This document shows positions 45,001 to 55,910 of a stretch of DNA of 64,000 nucleotides, piece by piece. Origin of the DNA: Aphrocallistes beatrix (Eukaryota > Porifera > Hexactinellida > Sceptrulophora > Aphrocallistidae). The stretch lies in NCBI GenBank assembly GCA_963281255.1, contig OY725494.1:3299934-3363933 (forward strand), written 5' to 3'. Both the position numbers and the translations under genes were made by a program. Under the pieces are notes generated by a model that saw only the letters and a list, made by a program, of their open reading frames with translations, searched no databases and was not told where the DNA came from. How positions within the stretch are numbered: position 1 is the first letter of the stretch; every line of letters begins with the position of its first letter.

Positions 45001-46416
45001 ATTTGGTATGGAACCAGAGCAGAACCTTACTTTAGTTTTTGATCCGCCACAGATACAGGTAAGAATGAATACTTCGATTCAGTCTTCTTGTTATAATCGA
45101 ACTGAACTTGATCAGATTTATGAACGTAATAGACTTATCAGATATAATATCAACTTTTCTAAAAACTAAAACAGATTTTATCTCCTCTTTTTCCCATAGC
45201 AATATCTCCAGATTTTCCTTGTCCTAACTGCAGTTATTTGTATACCTTTATTGCTCCTACCAACTCCTATTTACCTTCTCGTGAAGCAGAAGTTGTCCGG
45301 GGTAAATACAATCATTCTCAGTGCATTCATCTTCTTACTCAGTAATTAATTCTTGCTCTGACTTCTTAGCGTCACAAGGCAGACTACCAGCCCATAGAGG
45401 ACGGAGACGCGAGGGATAATGGAGATATCCAGGAGGAGGGAGGAGATGCAGCTGCTGCCCAAGAAGATGAAGAACACGTGAGTGCAAGAAACCTATACCA
45501 ACGATATACCGTCTATATTTCGAGACCTACACGCGTTTCCACATGTGTGAATATAGTTTTGACAGAAACTTTTAGGTGCAGACCAACAATAGCACCTTCG
45601 GGAAGCCCATTGCAATAAATTAACACACTCACAGTCGCTTGTTTAATATATACAATGACCATGTTTGGAACTTTGAATAGGACAGATTTGTAATTACCTT
45701 AATTCCTCGCAGGCATTAAAAATTAATTACCTTCCCATATTTCAGCAATTATTCAGTTCTTATTACTCATTCACAGATTGAAGCTGGAGAAATATTCGTA
45801 CATCAAGCTATCCACACAATAGAGTTCTGTCTCGGATGTATCTCGAACACTGCCTCCTATCTTCGGCTGTGGGCTCTCAGCTTGGCTCATGCTCGTAAGC
45901 AATTTATGTCCATTCTTTACATGTTTGTATCCTGTAAATATAGATAGCAGTCACTGGGGTATGTTTTAGAGATATTCTTATGTTGATTGACCTATTGTTT
46001 TTCAGAGTTATCTGAAGTCTTATGGCAGCAGATCCTACAGAGGACATTACAGATGAGTGCATTATTCGTATCCATTCCTGGCATATTCATTTCATTCGCC
46101 ATGTGGGCAGGTGAGCTAACCTATTTCACTATAGCCAAAAGTCAGTAGAATATGTTATTATTTAATATTATTATTTGTAGCTGCTACTATCGCAGTTCTG
46201 TTGGTTATGGAAGGGTTGTCTGCGTTTCTACACGCTCTCAGACTCCACTGGTAAGAATAATCGCTTGCGTATAATCAAACCTAACAGTGTTAAGCTTAAA
46301 TTTACAAAAACTAATTATCTAGGGTTGAGTTTCAGAACAAGTTCTACGTGGGAGAGGGGTACAAGTTCGCTCCATTCTCATTCTTCGCCATCATCACCGG
46401 GGAGGCTGAGGAGTGA
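36003..46416 (+). CDS. ATP6V0A: V-type ATPase V0 subunit a, 26 exons
   Basis: Twenty-six GT-AG exons join in frame to 851 residues (animal a subunits are about 830-850): 36003-36098, 36207-36227, 36304-36382, 36604-36701, 38136-38264, 38791-38839, 38922-38970, 39050-39176, 39236-39318, 39389-39482, 39561-39638, 39703-39837, 39904-40054, 40256-40395, 43081-43271, 44083-44173, 44262-44380, 44444-44489, 44579-44662, about 44959-45058, 45200-45301, 45370-45477, 45777-45894, 46006-46110, 46181-46250, 46323-46416. N-terminal [20 protein letters not shown], the stretch [27 protein letters not shown], and [15 protein letters not shown] with the proton-path arginine near residue 753 are diagnostic. 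The subunit couples V1 rotation to proton transfer in endolysosomal membranes. Two antisense genes lie in introns 4 and 14. Subunit A follows 403 bp downstream. Exon 20 ends are uncertain by one base; which animal paralogue (a1-a4) it corresponds to is unresolved. Confidence 0.96.
36971..38044 (-). CDS. GNB1L: GNB1L-like WD40 protein nested in V-ATPase a intron 4
   Basis: Two exons on -: 38044-37799 and 37723-36971, joined in phase (TAC/gtaagt, ctatag/GGGAGG) across a 75-bp intron, giving 332 residues (human GNB1L has 327). The junction creates the WD-repeat signature [11 protein letters not shown], matching the SxGRDxxLCLWDL block of GNB1L and yeast Asa1. Other blades include [12 protein letters not shown]-like [51 protein letters not shown] and the terminal [16 protein letters not shown]. 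The family forms a seven-bladed propeller and is linked to TTT-complex stabilisation of PIKK kinases. It lies wholly inside intron 4 (36702-38135) of the pump gene, on the opposite strand; its start is only about 90 bp from exon 5. Confidence 0.9.
40998..42710 (-). CDS. Coiled-coil NHL-repeat protein nested in V-ATPase a intron 14
   Basis: An intronless protein of 570 residues (563 if it starts at MASSNPF, 42689, which I prefer). Three parts are visible. The N-terminus is proline-rich and disordered with an NPF motif at residues 12-14, a classic EH-domain ligand of endocytic proteins. A coiled coil spans about 125-215 ([40 protein letters not shown]). The C-terminal half (about 305-570) is an NHL propeller with blades such as [20 protein letters not shown] and [20 protein letters not shown]. 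This resembles the coiled coil plus NHL half of TRIM proteins, with the RING and B-boxes absent and replaced by the NPF tail. The function is unknown. The gene lies antisense inside intron 14 (40396-43080). Confidence 0.85.
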   Translation of the reverse strand: MYMLHTKMASSNPFEEADYTPFPQNISPPFNIEMGPMPMNPVTGHNYIPTASTAIYPSLPGQTVEPSAPLLPPSGPSGGYHSPPRTHNSKDSEVRVHRAKFDGDLLPNAAYSHSHAADESTRMNSHKERYKRKIDKARNELNSHFDYLDQKLKDHKDKLLEELDSRYRRNVALIEKKEQEIDELERTEPVLLQNKGNFSEKLKAILSEQKRSLEAEIVPLTEIKLSYNPEVLEGQINEIVSILPPVPIPRSRSENSGVPVEEKNQVESDSELFTQQSSPDEYSNTAARPTTTTGPIRNNVGMGDSVDQVQDPSGIVVDRQQGNVVYVADKEKHRVQVYDRSGGYLKTITQGEKMRYPHSLALSNDFLFVLCAGRPEDKQYILRFDKITGEFRKGIELNDIRHTPISVYEENIYVPTFIGIIEVFSVRFESCKKIEITIEKRKGMSIFGSGPEIRDICVKKFGIYLLVSNSENLIHLFDTGGKLLRTLAPLGSLNDAHYFTVDNRGTVLVTEGKNGKIKLFKPEAENIIAIGEVEMGGGMEKIKSPRGIDVDSHGKVVLSCAHNDWLLKEY

Positions 46417-46818
46417 ACATGTATGTCTTAGCGTAGGTTAGCTGACCTCTGACTGAATTGAACTTTATCTGAGGTTATTGTGTGGTGTACCCTGTAGAAG
46501 TTGTATTATATGATATTCTGCTAGTTCTCATTCCATATCTTAGTTGTTATAATGTCCATGACCGTACACAGTATTCTAACTTAGCACTCTGTCATCTCTA
46601 CCATAAAAGTAATTATCAACTGAACCTGTAACAACACTGGCAAATTTTGTCATAAGAGTACTCAAATTGGTGCAGTTTCGCGCCCCTGAGTTTTGAATTG
46701 TGGAATAAATCTGTTGAAATACGTATGTGCATTGTATTACAGCAATTTTAATTCGATCCTATTAATATGATTCAATAACCTAGTTAGCTTTAGAGTAGCA
46801 TTCAGAAAACAGAGCACG

Positions 46819-48766
46819 ATGATGTTCGAAGATCAGGAGAAGGATTGCATGTACGGGTATGTGAAGGGGGTGTCTGGCCCAGTGGTTATCGCCCGGCACA
46901 TGGCGGGTGCAGCTATGTACGAGCTGGTGAGAGTCGGACACACGGAGTTAGTGGGGGAGATCATCCGTCTGGAGGGGGACCTGGCCACCATCCAGGTTTA
47001 TGAGGAGACGTCAGGAGTGACCGTAGGAGACCCTGTGCGTAGGACTGGCAAGCCTCTCTCAGTGGAACTGGGACCAGGGATAATGGGCAGCATCTACGAT
47101 GGAATCCAACGGCCTTTGAAAGATATTTCCGAGATTACACAGAGCATCTACATTCCCAGGGGAATCAATGCGAACAGCCTCGATAGGAATATTAAATGGC
47201 ACTTTAAGCCTAACAAGAACCTCCGAGTAGGTAGCCACATCACTGGGGGAGACATCTACGGTACGGTACAGGAGAACAATCTCGTGCTGCACAAGTTAAT
47301 GCTGGTGCCCAAAGGAGCCGGCACCATCACATCTATCGCCGAGGAAGGGGACTACACCGTAGAGGAGATTGTGCTAGAGCTAGAGTTCCATGGGGAAAAG
47401 TCTAAGTATTCTATGATGCAGGTGAGTTTGTTCTGTTCAATTTTAACTAATCGGAATACTTCGTACAGTATTTGTACACGTGACATGCAACTTATATGCA
47501 GCATCAAATCTGTGTTTTATATTTGCAATTCAGGTCTGGCCAGTTCGACAGTTGCGTCCAGTGAATGATAAGCTAGCAGCGAACTACCCTCTGCTGACCG
47601 GACAGCGAGTGCTGGACTCTCTCTTCCCCTGTGTGCAGGGCGGAACCACCGCCATTCCAGGCGCGTTCGGGTGCGGCAAGACCGTTATATCCCAGTCCCT
47701 GTCCAAGTTCTCGAACTCTGACATCATCGTGTACGTGGGCTGTGGAGAGCGCGGGAACGAGATGTCCGAGGTGTTGCGCGACTTCCCAGAGCTGCAGGTG
47801 GAGATTGGCGGGAACACGGAGAGTATCATGAAGCGTACCACCCTCGTTGCTAACACCTCCAACATGCCGGTAGCAGCCAGAGAGGCTTCCATCTACACCG
47901 GCATCACGCTAGCAGAGTACTTCCGGGACATGGGCTACAACGTGAGCATGATGGCAGACTCGACCAGCAGGTGGGCTGAGGCGTTGCGTGAGATTTCCGG
48001 GCGTCTGGCCGAGATGCCGGCAGAGAATGGGTACCCCGCATACCTGGGAGCACGCCTCGCCTCCTTCTACGAGCGAGCCGGCCGAGTGAGCTGTATTGGA
48101 AATCCTATGAGGGAGGGGTCTGTGAGCATTGTCGGGGCTGTGTCACCTCCCGGCGGGGACTTCGCTGATCCTGTGACCGCGCAGACACTCGGTATTGTAC
48201 AGGTGTTCTGGGGTCTGGACAAGAAACTGGCGCAGCGGAAACATTTCCCTTCCATCAACTGGCTCATCTCCTACTCCAAGTACATGCGAGCTCTAGAAGA
48301 CTTCTACGAGAAGAATTATGCAGAATTTGTCCCCCTGAGAACTGTGGTCAAGGAGATCTTGCAAGAAGAGGAGGATCTCTCAGAGATCGTGCAGCTGGTC
48401 GGCAAGAGTTCTTTGGCTGAGACAGACAAGATCACCCTGGAAGTAGCTAAGATCATCAAGGACGACTTCTTGCAACAGAACGGGTACACCCCCTACGATC
48501 GCTACTGCCCCTTCTACAAGACAGTCGGGATGCTGAAGAACATCGTAGCATTCTACAACCTCGCCAAGCACTCCGTGGAGAGCACGGCGAAGACTGACAA
48601 CAAGATCACCTGGAATGCGATCAAGGAGCACATGAACGAAATCCTGTACGAGCTGTCTAGCATGAAGTTCAAGGATCCTGCCAAGGACGGGGAGGAGAAG
48701 ATCAAACAGGATTTCTTCTCCCTCCATGAAAGGATGGTGGACTCGTTCAGAAAGCTAGAAGATTAG
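46819..48766 (+). CDS. ATP6V1A: V-type ATPase V1 catalytic subunit A, two exons
   Basis: Exons 46819-47421 and 47534-48766 (CAG/gtgagt, ttcag/GTCTGG) encode 611 residues; human ATP6V1A has 617. P-loop GAFGCGKT lies at about 244-251, followed by the catalytic-site stretch [17 protein letters not shown] and [20 protein letters not shown]. The subunit-specific non-homologous insert is present near [25 protein letters not shown]. The C-terminus ends RKLED, close to human RSLED. It hydrolyses ATP in the V1 head that drives the V0 ring. It starts 403 bp after the stop of the V0 a subunit on the same strand, an unusual pairing of two subunits of one complex. Start is the first of two adjacent Met codons. 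Confidence 0.97.
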
Positions 48767-48968
48767 ATCTTGTCTACCTCTTCTCGTAGGAATCATAGCT
48801 ACATATCTTCTAAACACCTCTGCATACAGTGTATACATATTCTTGTTGTTGTGATAATTTGCTGTGCAGTAGGACTAGAGTGTTCAATTGGCATGTTATT
48901 CTTCTATAAAAAAGTATATTGGTAGTTGGGATGGGAGTTAGTTTCAACTGAAGTATAAACATGTCTAA

Positions 48969-49146
48969 CAGTGCTCGACAAATCTGGTGGTTTGGAAGCG
49001 ATAGCCACCAAAATGTAGCGATAAGCCATCAAATTCCTGAGCATGGTGGTTAACTAAGCCACTAAATTCTATCAAGTATTGGTCTGTTTATTTAGTGTAT
49101 TTAGAATTTAGTGCTCATAGCCACCACAAAATTCTGTCGAGCACTG
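48969..49146. mobile_element. hAT-like MITE with 8-bp TSD
   Basis: Ends CAGTGCTCGACA in inverted orientation, flanked by ATGTCTAA (48961-48968) and ATGTTTAA (49147-49154), one mismatch. 178 bp with inner GGTGGTTTGG / GCCACC blocks. No gene. Confidence 0.85.
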
Positions 49147-49457
49147 ATGTTTAAACATGTTTACATATGTTTAAACATGTTTACATATTTAATTAAACCT
49201 CATCGTGATGACTTCATGAAGATCGCCCTAATTCTTAACAAGAATGTTTAGTATGGATGTTTCTACATTATTTTTGTTAACAATTAACTTGAATCTACAA
49301 ACATCAACACCTATTCCCCTTCTCCAACTAGAAGCTACTATGTAGTAATATAAGTTTCTATTGTGGTTTTGTTTTCATAAAATTTTGATGCTACGATAGT
49401 TGATTGACAATATTCATTCACATTAATAAATCTTACTACTCCCTGACATTGTATTCC

Positions 49458-51986
49458 ATGCAAAATCTAGAGACTCCATTATACACTCCACTCATGTCCC
49501 AGCCTTTGAACTCTTTCATGTGTGAGAGTCCTGACTCGTTTATCTCTTCGCACTCGGATAATTACGTAACAACACAAAAGCACCCGCCCAAGCTATCTGA
49601 GATTAGGAAAGTCTCGCCTCCTTACAGAAAAAATAACCTCAACAGCCGAGTGGAGTCAGTCCGCAACATGTGCTCTACTGATCACGAGTACCCCAGCGAT
49701 CCTTCTGATCCTCTCCTCTCCCTTCCTCCTCCAGGAGAGGGCCAGCACAAGTCTCCACATGCCATTCAATTCCAGAACTGCGCCAAAGAGATCCTTGAGG
49801 AGATAGAGACACTCATTTCTTCCACTGGCCAGGACAATTCCATTTCGAGGGATGAGGTAGTGGAAGGTACGGAGGGGGGCATAGAGCTACTCCCCCCTAC
49901 TGCGAGCGAGACAGTCTACTCCATTCTAGGCTATGCCTATCAACAACAGGTGTCAGCAGCTGCATACGCGCTGCAGTGCCTGGCTGACTGTAAAGTAGAG
50001 GTAGCCATTTCTAAGTCCATCTCGCTACTGAGCTTCGAGCTGCATAGAGAGCAGGAGCAGGCACACCTGCGCTCTATCATGGAGTCACTGGACCAGACAT
50101 TCCCAAGTGACAGCGGGGAGAGGAGCATACCCACTCACATCTCCAGTGGCATGGTGGACCTACGTGTCAAAGCCCTTCTAAAGAACTTCCGGAAGAGGGT
50201 GGACAAGGTCCTGGCTAACAACAGCATACTGGACTGGATGAAGAACAGTCAGCAACTGGAGGAGTCTCCCTCTCAGCTGTCGAAGCAGGTGTCTCAACGG
50301 ATGTCCATCATCTCGTGGATGATGGCCGCTTCCACTTCTTCCTCTTCCTCCTCCTCCTCCTCCTCTGAAGATGAAGAGTCCCAACCTGTGTCCGTTCAGC
50401 GCATCCGGAGCACCCCCCCGGTTGGACAGCAGGGAAATCTGGGCCAGTCACAGGACCTAGACATATTCCAGGGCTATCCATCCATCTCTGACGTCACCTT
50501 CAAGTTTTTCCGCTCCAAATCGCAAGAGAAGGAAAGGATTCTCATGCGCAGCGAGCCCTACCTCTTCAAGCGAGACTCTGACACCTCAATTCCTTGCTCC
50601 ACTTCTACAGACCTGCATTCGACCAGTCTGGAGTGGTCTAAGTCTCTAGGTAGCCGGGGGCCGCTTCGGAGAGAGAGGGTGCTGATGATGTCAGAACCGC
50701 CGCTGAATTCCAGTCTAGAGACTCCACCTACTGAGGCTGGCGTGGAGATGAGACCCGTGAGAGGCAGGATGAGAACCAACTCGCGTCAGTTTGCATACGA
50801 TCCTATCGTCGATGATGAGTCAGCAGAATCATTCCACCGCCACCAGGAGGATATAACGGAAGGTAGGGACCACACCACGCGCATTATTAACGAGAGCAAA
50901 AGAGTGAAGAGTGAAGAGGGGAAGCCGCTCTTCCTTCGCAGTCTCCTCAAGCCCGCGCGATCATTCGAGGAGTCTAACAGGTCGCTGGGGAAGAGTGTAG
51001 AGTTCGCTGAAATCCCAAGAAAGACGCTATCCGACATAGACATGGGGGCAAGCGTGGATCCAGAAGAGATGAATTTCTTAGAAGAGGCGCATAAAAGCAT
51101 AACGGGTCCAGCAAAGCGACCCCTGCCCTCCTGGGACGTCGGTGATGGGATCCCCGAACTGTTGTCGGGTTCCGTAACCGGAGCCTTCCCGGACAACAGG
51201 GAACAAATGGAGGGGACTGAAAATGAAGTGAAGTGTGAGAACTTCGAGCAAGAGTGGAGAGCGTTTCAGGTCACGTTTGAAGGAGACGTGTACTCCAGTC
51301 TGCACAGACTGAGACAGTGCAGCATCAATCTGAACAGGAAGATGGAGCACATGCAGGAGTACTCGCGAGGGATGACTGAGTGTGTGCACAGGCTGACTAC
51401 GTCTCCACCCGACGAGACGGCCTCTGACAGGGAGGCATTCTACTCCGACCTCTCCTTCTTCAACTCCCTTCTAGCTGAGGTAGTCGGCACATCCCACACG
51501 GTGGGGGCCCTCACGCAGGAGAACAAGGACAATTCTGTCTTCAAACTTTGTCTAAAATACGTTGAAAAGCTGAAAGGTAGTAGCATACGGTCCGGGATCA
51601 TCAGTACCATCCCGTCTCCCCTTTCCGCGGGGAAACAGGACACCCTAGGGAGCGTCTCCTCCGAGCCTGTCCTCCTCACGGAGGAGTCGGTGCAGGCTTG
51701 TATAGAGCGGTACATTTCCCAGCCAGCACAGGTGATGAAGTGGCCTGCATTCCGATTCGAGTTCTCCAAATTCGCAGCTGATCAGGATCAGGTGAACAGT
51801 GAGCTGAGTCTGCTCGCTAAGCAGTATGAGAAGCTCATTGAGCAGTGTGGGAGGGACATACAATGGCTGAGGTTCTCAATGAAACTTTTAATCGTTATTA
51901 TGTTCCTGCTGCTCTTGCTGATCCTTAGTGCGGAGAGCTTTGAGAAGTCTATCTATAACATCCTCGTCAATCTCAGACTGATGTGA
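49458..51986 (+). CDS. Tail-anchored coiled-coil protein of unknown function
   Basis: A single open frame; the start at 49458 (MQNLETPLYTPLM, 842 residues) is preferred to 49404 because the extra 18 residues are AT-rich and untypical. Most is Ser/Pro-rich and disordered, including a poly-Ser run (about 50335-50365) before an acidic EDEE. Two similar short motifs recur, ERILMRSEPYLF and ERVLMMSEPPLN. A helical section (EFEQEWRAFQVTFEGDVYSS onward) precedes a single C-terminal membrane segment (SMKLLIVIMFLLLLLILSAE) followed by about 17 residues, so it should be inserted tail-first in the ER or nuclear envelope. The layout resembles IRAG/LRMP proteins, which bind IP3 receptors, but I could not align it convincingly. 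Function left open. Confidence 0.8.
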   Translation: MQNLETPLYTPLMSQPLNSFMCESPDSFISSHSDNYVTTQKHPPKLSEIRKVSPPYRKNNLNSRVESVRNMCSTDHEYPSDPSDPLLSLPPPGEGQHKSPHAIQFQNCAKEILEEIETLISSTGQDNSISRDEVVEGTEGGIELLPPTASETVYSILGYAYQQQVSAAAYALQCLADCKVEVAISKSISLLSFELHREQEQAHLRSIMESLDQTFPSDSGERSIPTHISSGMVDLRVKALLKNFRKRVDKVLANNSILDWMKNSQQLEESPSQLSKQVSQRMSIISWMMAASTSSSSSSSSSSEDEESQPVSVQRIRSTPPVGQQGNLGQSQDLDIFQGYPSISDVTFKFFRSKSQEKERILMRSEPYLFKRDSDTSIPCSTSTDLHSTSLEWSKSLGSRGPLRRERVLMMSEPPLNSSLETPPTEAGVEMRPVRGRMRTNSRQFAYDPIVDDESAESFHRHQEDITEGRDHTTRIINESKRVKSEEGKPLFLRSLLKPARSFEESNRSLGKSVEFAEIPRKTLSDIDMGASVDPEEMNFLEEAHKSITGPAKRPLPSWDVGDGIPELLSGSVTGAFPDNREQMEGTENEVKCENFEQEWRAFQVTFEGDVYSSLHRLRQCSINLNRKMEHMQEYSRGMTECVHRLTTSPPDETASDREAFYSDLSFFNSLLAEVVGTSHTVGALTQENKDNSVFKLCLKYVEKLKGSSIRSGIISTIPSPLSAGKQDTLGSVSSEPVLLTEESVQACIERYISQPAQVMKWPAFRFEFSKFAADQDQVNSELSLLAKQYEKLIEQCGRDIQWLRFSMKLLIVIMFLLLLLILSAESFEKSIYNILVNLRLM

Positions 51987-52622
51987 TGGAACAATGGTAC
52001 AACCCGAGCACTTACTTCTCCTGACTTATTTACCTCGCTAAGGACCTCCCTTTTGACTGGCCTTTTGTTATTTTTAAACTTGAGTGGGCAGATTTATAAT
52101 CGAATGCTTTGTCAATTTATGATCAAATTTATTACAGTAGTTCGATTCCTTTTTAAAATTCTTCAAATATCTACCAGCGCTCTCGAGACAGCATTTTATG
52201 AAATTTTATTTGGGTGACAACAACAGCTGAAGATTTCTAAAACATCGATTAATAGTGCATGTTTGTTAATAACTTTCTTTAAATAAAACCTAACGGCTAA
52301 AGAAATTTATTCTGTAGACTATATCTTGCCTTATTCTGGGGGACAATAGTAAGAATAAACTGATTAGTAAGGATAACCCGGTGTAAGAAAAAACCGATAG
52401 TAATAATAAACTGATTATAAGATTAAAACGCGAGTAATAAAAAACCGATGGAATGTACTTGTAAACCTGGAATTTCTTACACTAAAGAGTAAGAATAAAC
52501 CGATTAGTAAGGATAACCCGGTGTAAGAAAAAACCGGTTTCGACTGTACTATTATTAAGGTGTTCATAGTGTAGTATTGCACAGAGAGGATAGTTCAGTC
52601 CATTTTTCAATTCATAAGAGCC
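51987..52622. other. Intergenic stretch with a 49-bp direct repeat
   Basis: Two copies of a 49-bp sequence (52349-52397 and 52489-52537, beginning AGTAAGAATAAAC) lie 140 bp apart with one mismatch, the second ending about 85 bp before the kinesin start. Further CCGAT and AATAATAAA-type blocks between them suggest a decayed small element. No gene. Confidence 0.75.
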
Positions 52623-55600
52623 ATGAGCAAACCAAAATCCACGAAAGAAAGCAGGACAGAGACGAGTAAAGAGACAAACATCCAAGTTATTGTGAGGTGC
52701 AGACCTCGGAGTGTGCAGGAGAAGCAGCTGGGCTCTCTCACCTGCATCAGCACCAACCCGGTGAAGAGGGAGGTCTACGTGCAGGACAGAACTGCCACGA
52801 AGACATTCACATTCGATCGAGTCTTCGGGCCGGACAGCACTCAGCCTGAGGTGTTCAAAAGCGCAGCTCTCCCGGTCATCAACCAGATGCTGGCGGGGTA
52901 CAACTGCACCATCTTCGCGTACGGACAGACCGGGACCGGGAAGACGTACACCATGGTAGGGGAGCGGAGTCCGAAGGGGTCTCTCTCCTGGGAACAGGAC
53001 CCCATGGCAGGGATCGTGCCGAGGAGCATGCACTACCTATTCGAAGTCCTCAACGAGCAAGGGCTGGAGTACTCGATGAAGGTAGGCCACAGCTGCTCGT
53101 ACCGGAATTGCTCGTAACATAGCGCCACCGTAGGTTTCGTTCCTCGAGCTGTACAACGAGGAGCTGTTCGACCTGCTCAGCCCCGCGGACGACTCGGCCA
53201 AGCTGCGTCTCTTCGAGGACAGCACCCACAAGGGCTCCTGCATCGTGCAGGGCCTGGCCGAGGTCACAGTCTACGACAAGGACGATGTGTACGTGGTACT
53301 GGAGAGAGGACAGGCCAAGCGCCAGACCGCTTCTACCCTCCTCAACGCGCGCTCCTCTCGCAGCCACTCCGTGTTCCTGGTCACGGCCTACATCAAGGAG
53401 CGCAGCATGGAGGTGGGGCACGAGGAGCTGGTGAAGGTGGGGAAGCTGAATTTGGTCGACTTGGCCGGCTCTGAGAACATCGGACGGTCAGGGGCTGTGG
53501 ACAAGCGAGCTAGGGAGGCGGGCTCCATCAACCAGAGCCTACTGACGCTAGGCCGTGTGATCACAGGACTGGTGGACCACAGTCCGCACGTGCCCTATCG
53601 CGAGAGCAAACTGACGCGGCTACTACAGGACTCTCTGGGGGGACGCACCAAGACCTCCATCATCGCCACCATCTCCCCGGCGCTCGTGAATATGGAGGAG
53701 AGTCTGTCTACACTGGACTACGCACACAGAGCTAAGAATATTATGAACAGGTGAGTCCACCTGCGGGAGATTTAAAAGATCCGAGTAACTAGTTATGGTA
53801 CGTAACTTGACTCTTCCAATCCTGTAGACCCGAGATAAACCAGAAGCTGACTAAGAAGGAGCTGATCAACGAGTACACCTCTGAGATAGAGCGCCTGAAG
53901 AGAGACCTGCTGTCCACGCGAGAGAAGAGCGGCATCTTCATCAGCAGGGAGAACTACATCGGGATGGAGACGCTGATACAGTCGCAGAAATCTAACATCG
54001 AAGAACTGGAAGAGAGGATTAACTTGAACCTGGACCAGATCAAGAAGCTCACTTCTCTCTTTGACCAAACTCAGGAACAGCTGGAGCACAAGAAATCTCA
54101 GTTGGATATTGAAAAGGGTCTCTTGGAAGTTCGTGTGATACTATTAATAGCCTGTTATTGAAGCAGTTTGTTTTTAAAAATAGTTAAATGAACCGTGTGT
54201 GTGTGTTTAGGAGACAAAACAGCGTCTGGTACAGACAGAAGCTGATAAGGAAAAGCAAGAGCAGATGACAGAGCAGTACAAGGATAGCGAAGAGCGGCTG
54301 TACCAGGATGCACAGAGTCTAATCAGCACAGTCCAGGACTCGGAGAGGGACATTTCGGGACTGCACGCGAAGCTGAAGAGGAAGAGAGACGTGGAGCAGA
54401 AGAACTTCCTCACCATCGAGACATTCAGACAGACTGTCAGCATGCAGCTGGCTAATCAGAGTAAGATGTTCAGCGAGTACGCGAACTTGCACTCCAGCCA
54501 TCTCAACTCTCTCAGGTGTGTGTGGGAACTATCTGTTATTTGTAACTGACAGTGTGGAGATTTAAAATTATGTAATGACGTTCCAGGCACGATATTGAGT
54601 GCTGGAACGAGAGCTCACTACAAGAACTTCAAGATACAGCCGTGGCACTGAATGACGTAATCCTACATATGCAGAAGTTCTCGAAACAGCAGAATGCTGC
54701 CCGAGGGGAGTTCTGTTCTCAGCACGCTTCCAACCTCTCCTCCATCGGGGAGGGCATCCAGAAGCAGAACCACAGCACTCAGGGAGAGCTGGACAGTGTG
54801 GTCAGTTTCCTGACGCAGAGCTTGGAAGGAGTGCTCGGCCGCATCAACTCGTTTCAGCGCGAGCAGGAGGAGAAGATAGCGATGTGCAGTGGCGAGATAG
54901 ACGAGATATGCCAACACTTCAAGGTGTTACAAGCCGAGCAGTCGGGGCAGATAGAGCAGCTGATAGAGAGGCTGGAGAAAGAGGGGGTCATGTATTCCGA
55001 ATTGATTGAAGCGAATAAGAATAACATGTTGGTTCATCTCGCGAAGCAGAAAGACTTTGAGAGAGAAGAGACGAAGACGATGTGTGGGAAGATCGCAGCG
55101 GAGTTGGACGAGATGAAGGGTCGGCTGTGCGAGATGGTCGGGAGTGGGTGTGTGAAGAGGGGGGACATCCTGTCTGGGAGGGGGGCGCTTCTGGAAGAGA
55201 ACTTCGAGGAACAGAAATTGAAACACAGCGAGCTGGTAGAAAAGAGTGTGCATAGCCTGAGAGCCGTAAAGGACGCCGGTAGCTCTTCTGTTGAGAAGCT
55301 GACGATAGGAGAAGATATTAAGCGGTTGCTAGGCGACGAGTTCCAAGAGCTGAATGCGGCCTACTGCCAGGAGGTCAATGCAGAGGTAGACTCCCTGAGA
55401 GCGAGGGTGGGGCGGAAGGTAGAATCGGTGGGTGAGGGGATGAGAGAGGAGATGGGCCGGGTCCTCCAAGATATATTTGAGAGACAGGTCCAGGCGGAGG
55501 AGAGCAGTCAGAAACTGAACGAGGACTACAAGTCTTTCCTCGCAACCAACGCAGTCGTGGCGGAGGACCTGGACACGAGGATTTCAGATATCTGCGAGCA

Positions 55601-55910
55601 GTACATCACGGAGACGGGGGAGAGGTTCCTGCAGGAGTTTGAAATGATGGAGACGAACCAGCAAGAAGTAAACGCTTCCATTTCAGAGTTAAACATAGAC
55701 TGTATCCACTCCCTTGAAAAGCTGGAGATAAGTCGGGACATTCCGACTGGTGCCACGCCAGTAAAGAGAGACTTCATGTACAATAGGAACCTTGCCCGAC
55801 ACCGCCCCCAGACCCTCCTGCTGGACCCTGACCCCGAAGAGGGGGACCTAAGTGGGGAGCAGAAGAGAAAGTGCAGCAGTCCTTCGGTGCTCCTCTCTCC
55901 CAAATCCTAG
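52623..55910 (+). CDS. KIF11: Kinesin-5 (KIF11/Eg5), five exons
   Basis: Exons 52623-53081, 53134-53750, 53828-54128, 54211-54515 and 54587-55910 join to 1001 residues (human KIF11 has 1056). The motor domain has P-loop GQTGTGKT at 101-108, switch [12 protein letters not shown] and switch [10 protein letters not shown]. Exon 3 to 5 encode the long bipolar-tetramer coiled coil. The tail keeps the BimC box, [13 protein letters not shown], with the CDK site at about Thr951, which in this family controls spindle loading. Kinesin-5 slides antiparallel microtubules apart in mitosis. Intron 1 is only 52 nt, so the frame nearly runs through. The exon 3 donor (GAA/gttcgt) is non-consensus but is the only one giving the right phase. 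Confidence 0.95.

Noticed and set aside
46416-46819. A bacterial-type operon of V-ATPase a and A
   Set aside because: There is 403 bp between them with no trans-splice or other processing signal that I can recognise; adjacency alone does not show co-transcription.
52482-53033. 183-codon minus-strand frame across the kinesin motor exon
   Set aside because: Antisense shadow of a GC-rich, highly conserved coding exon.
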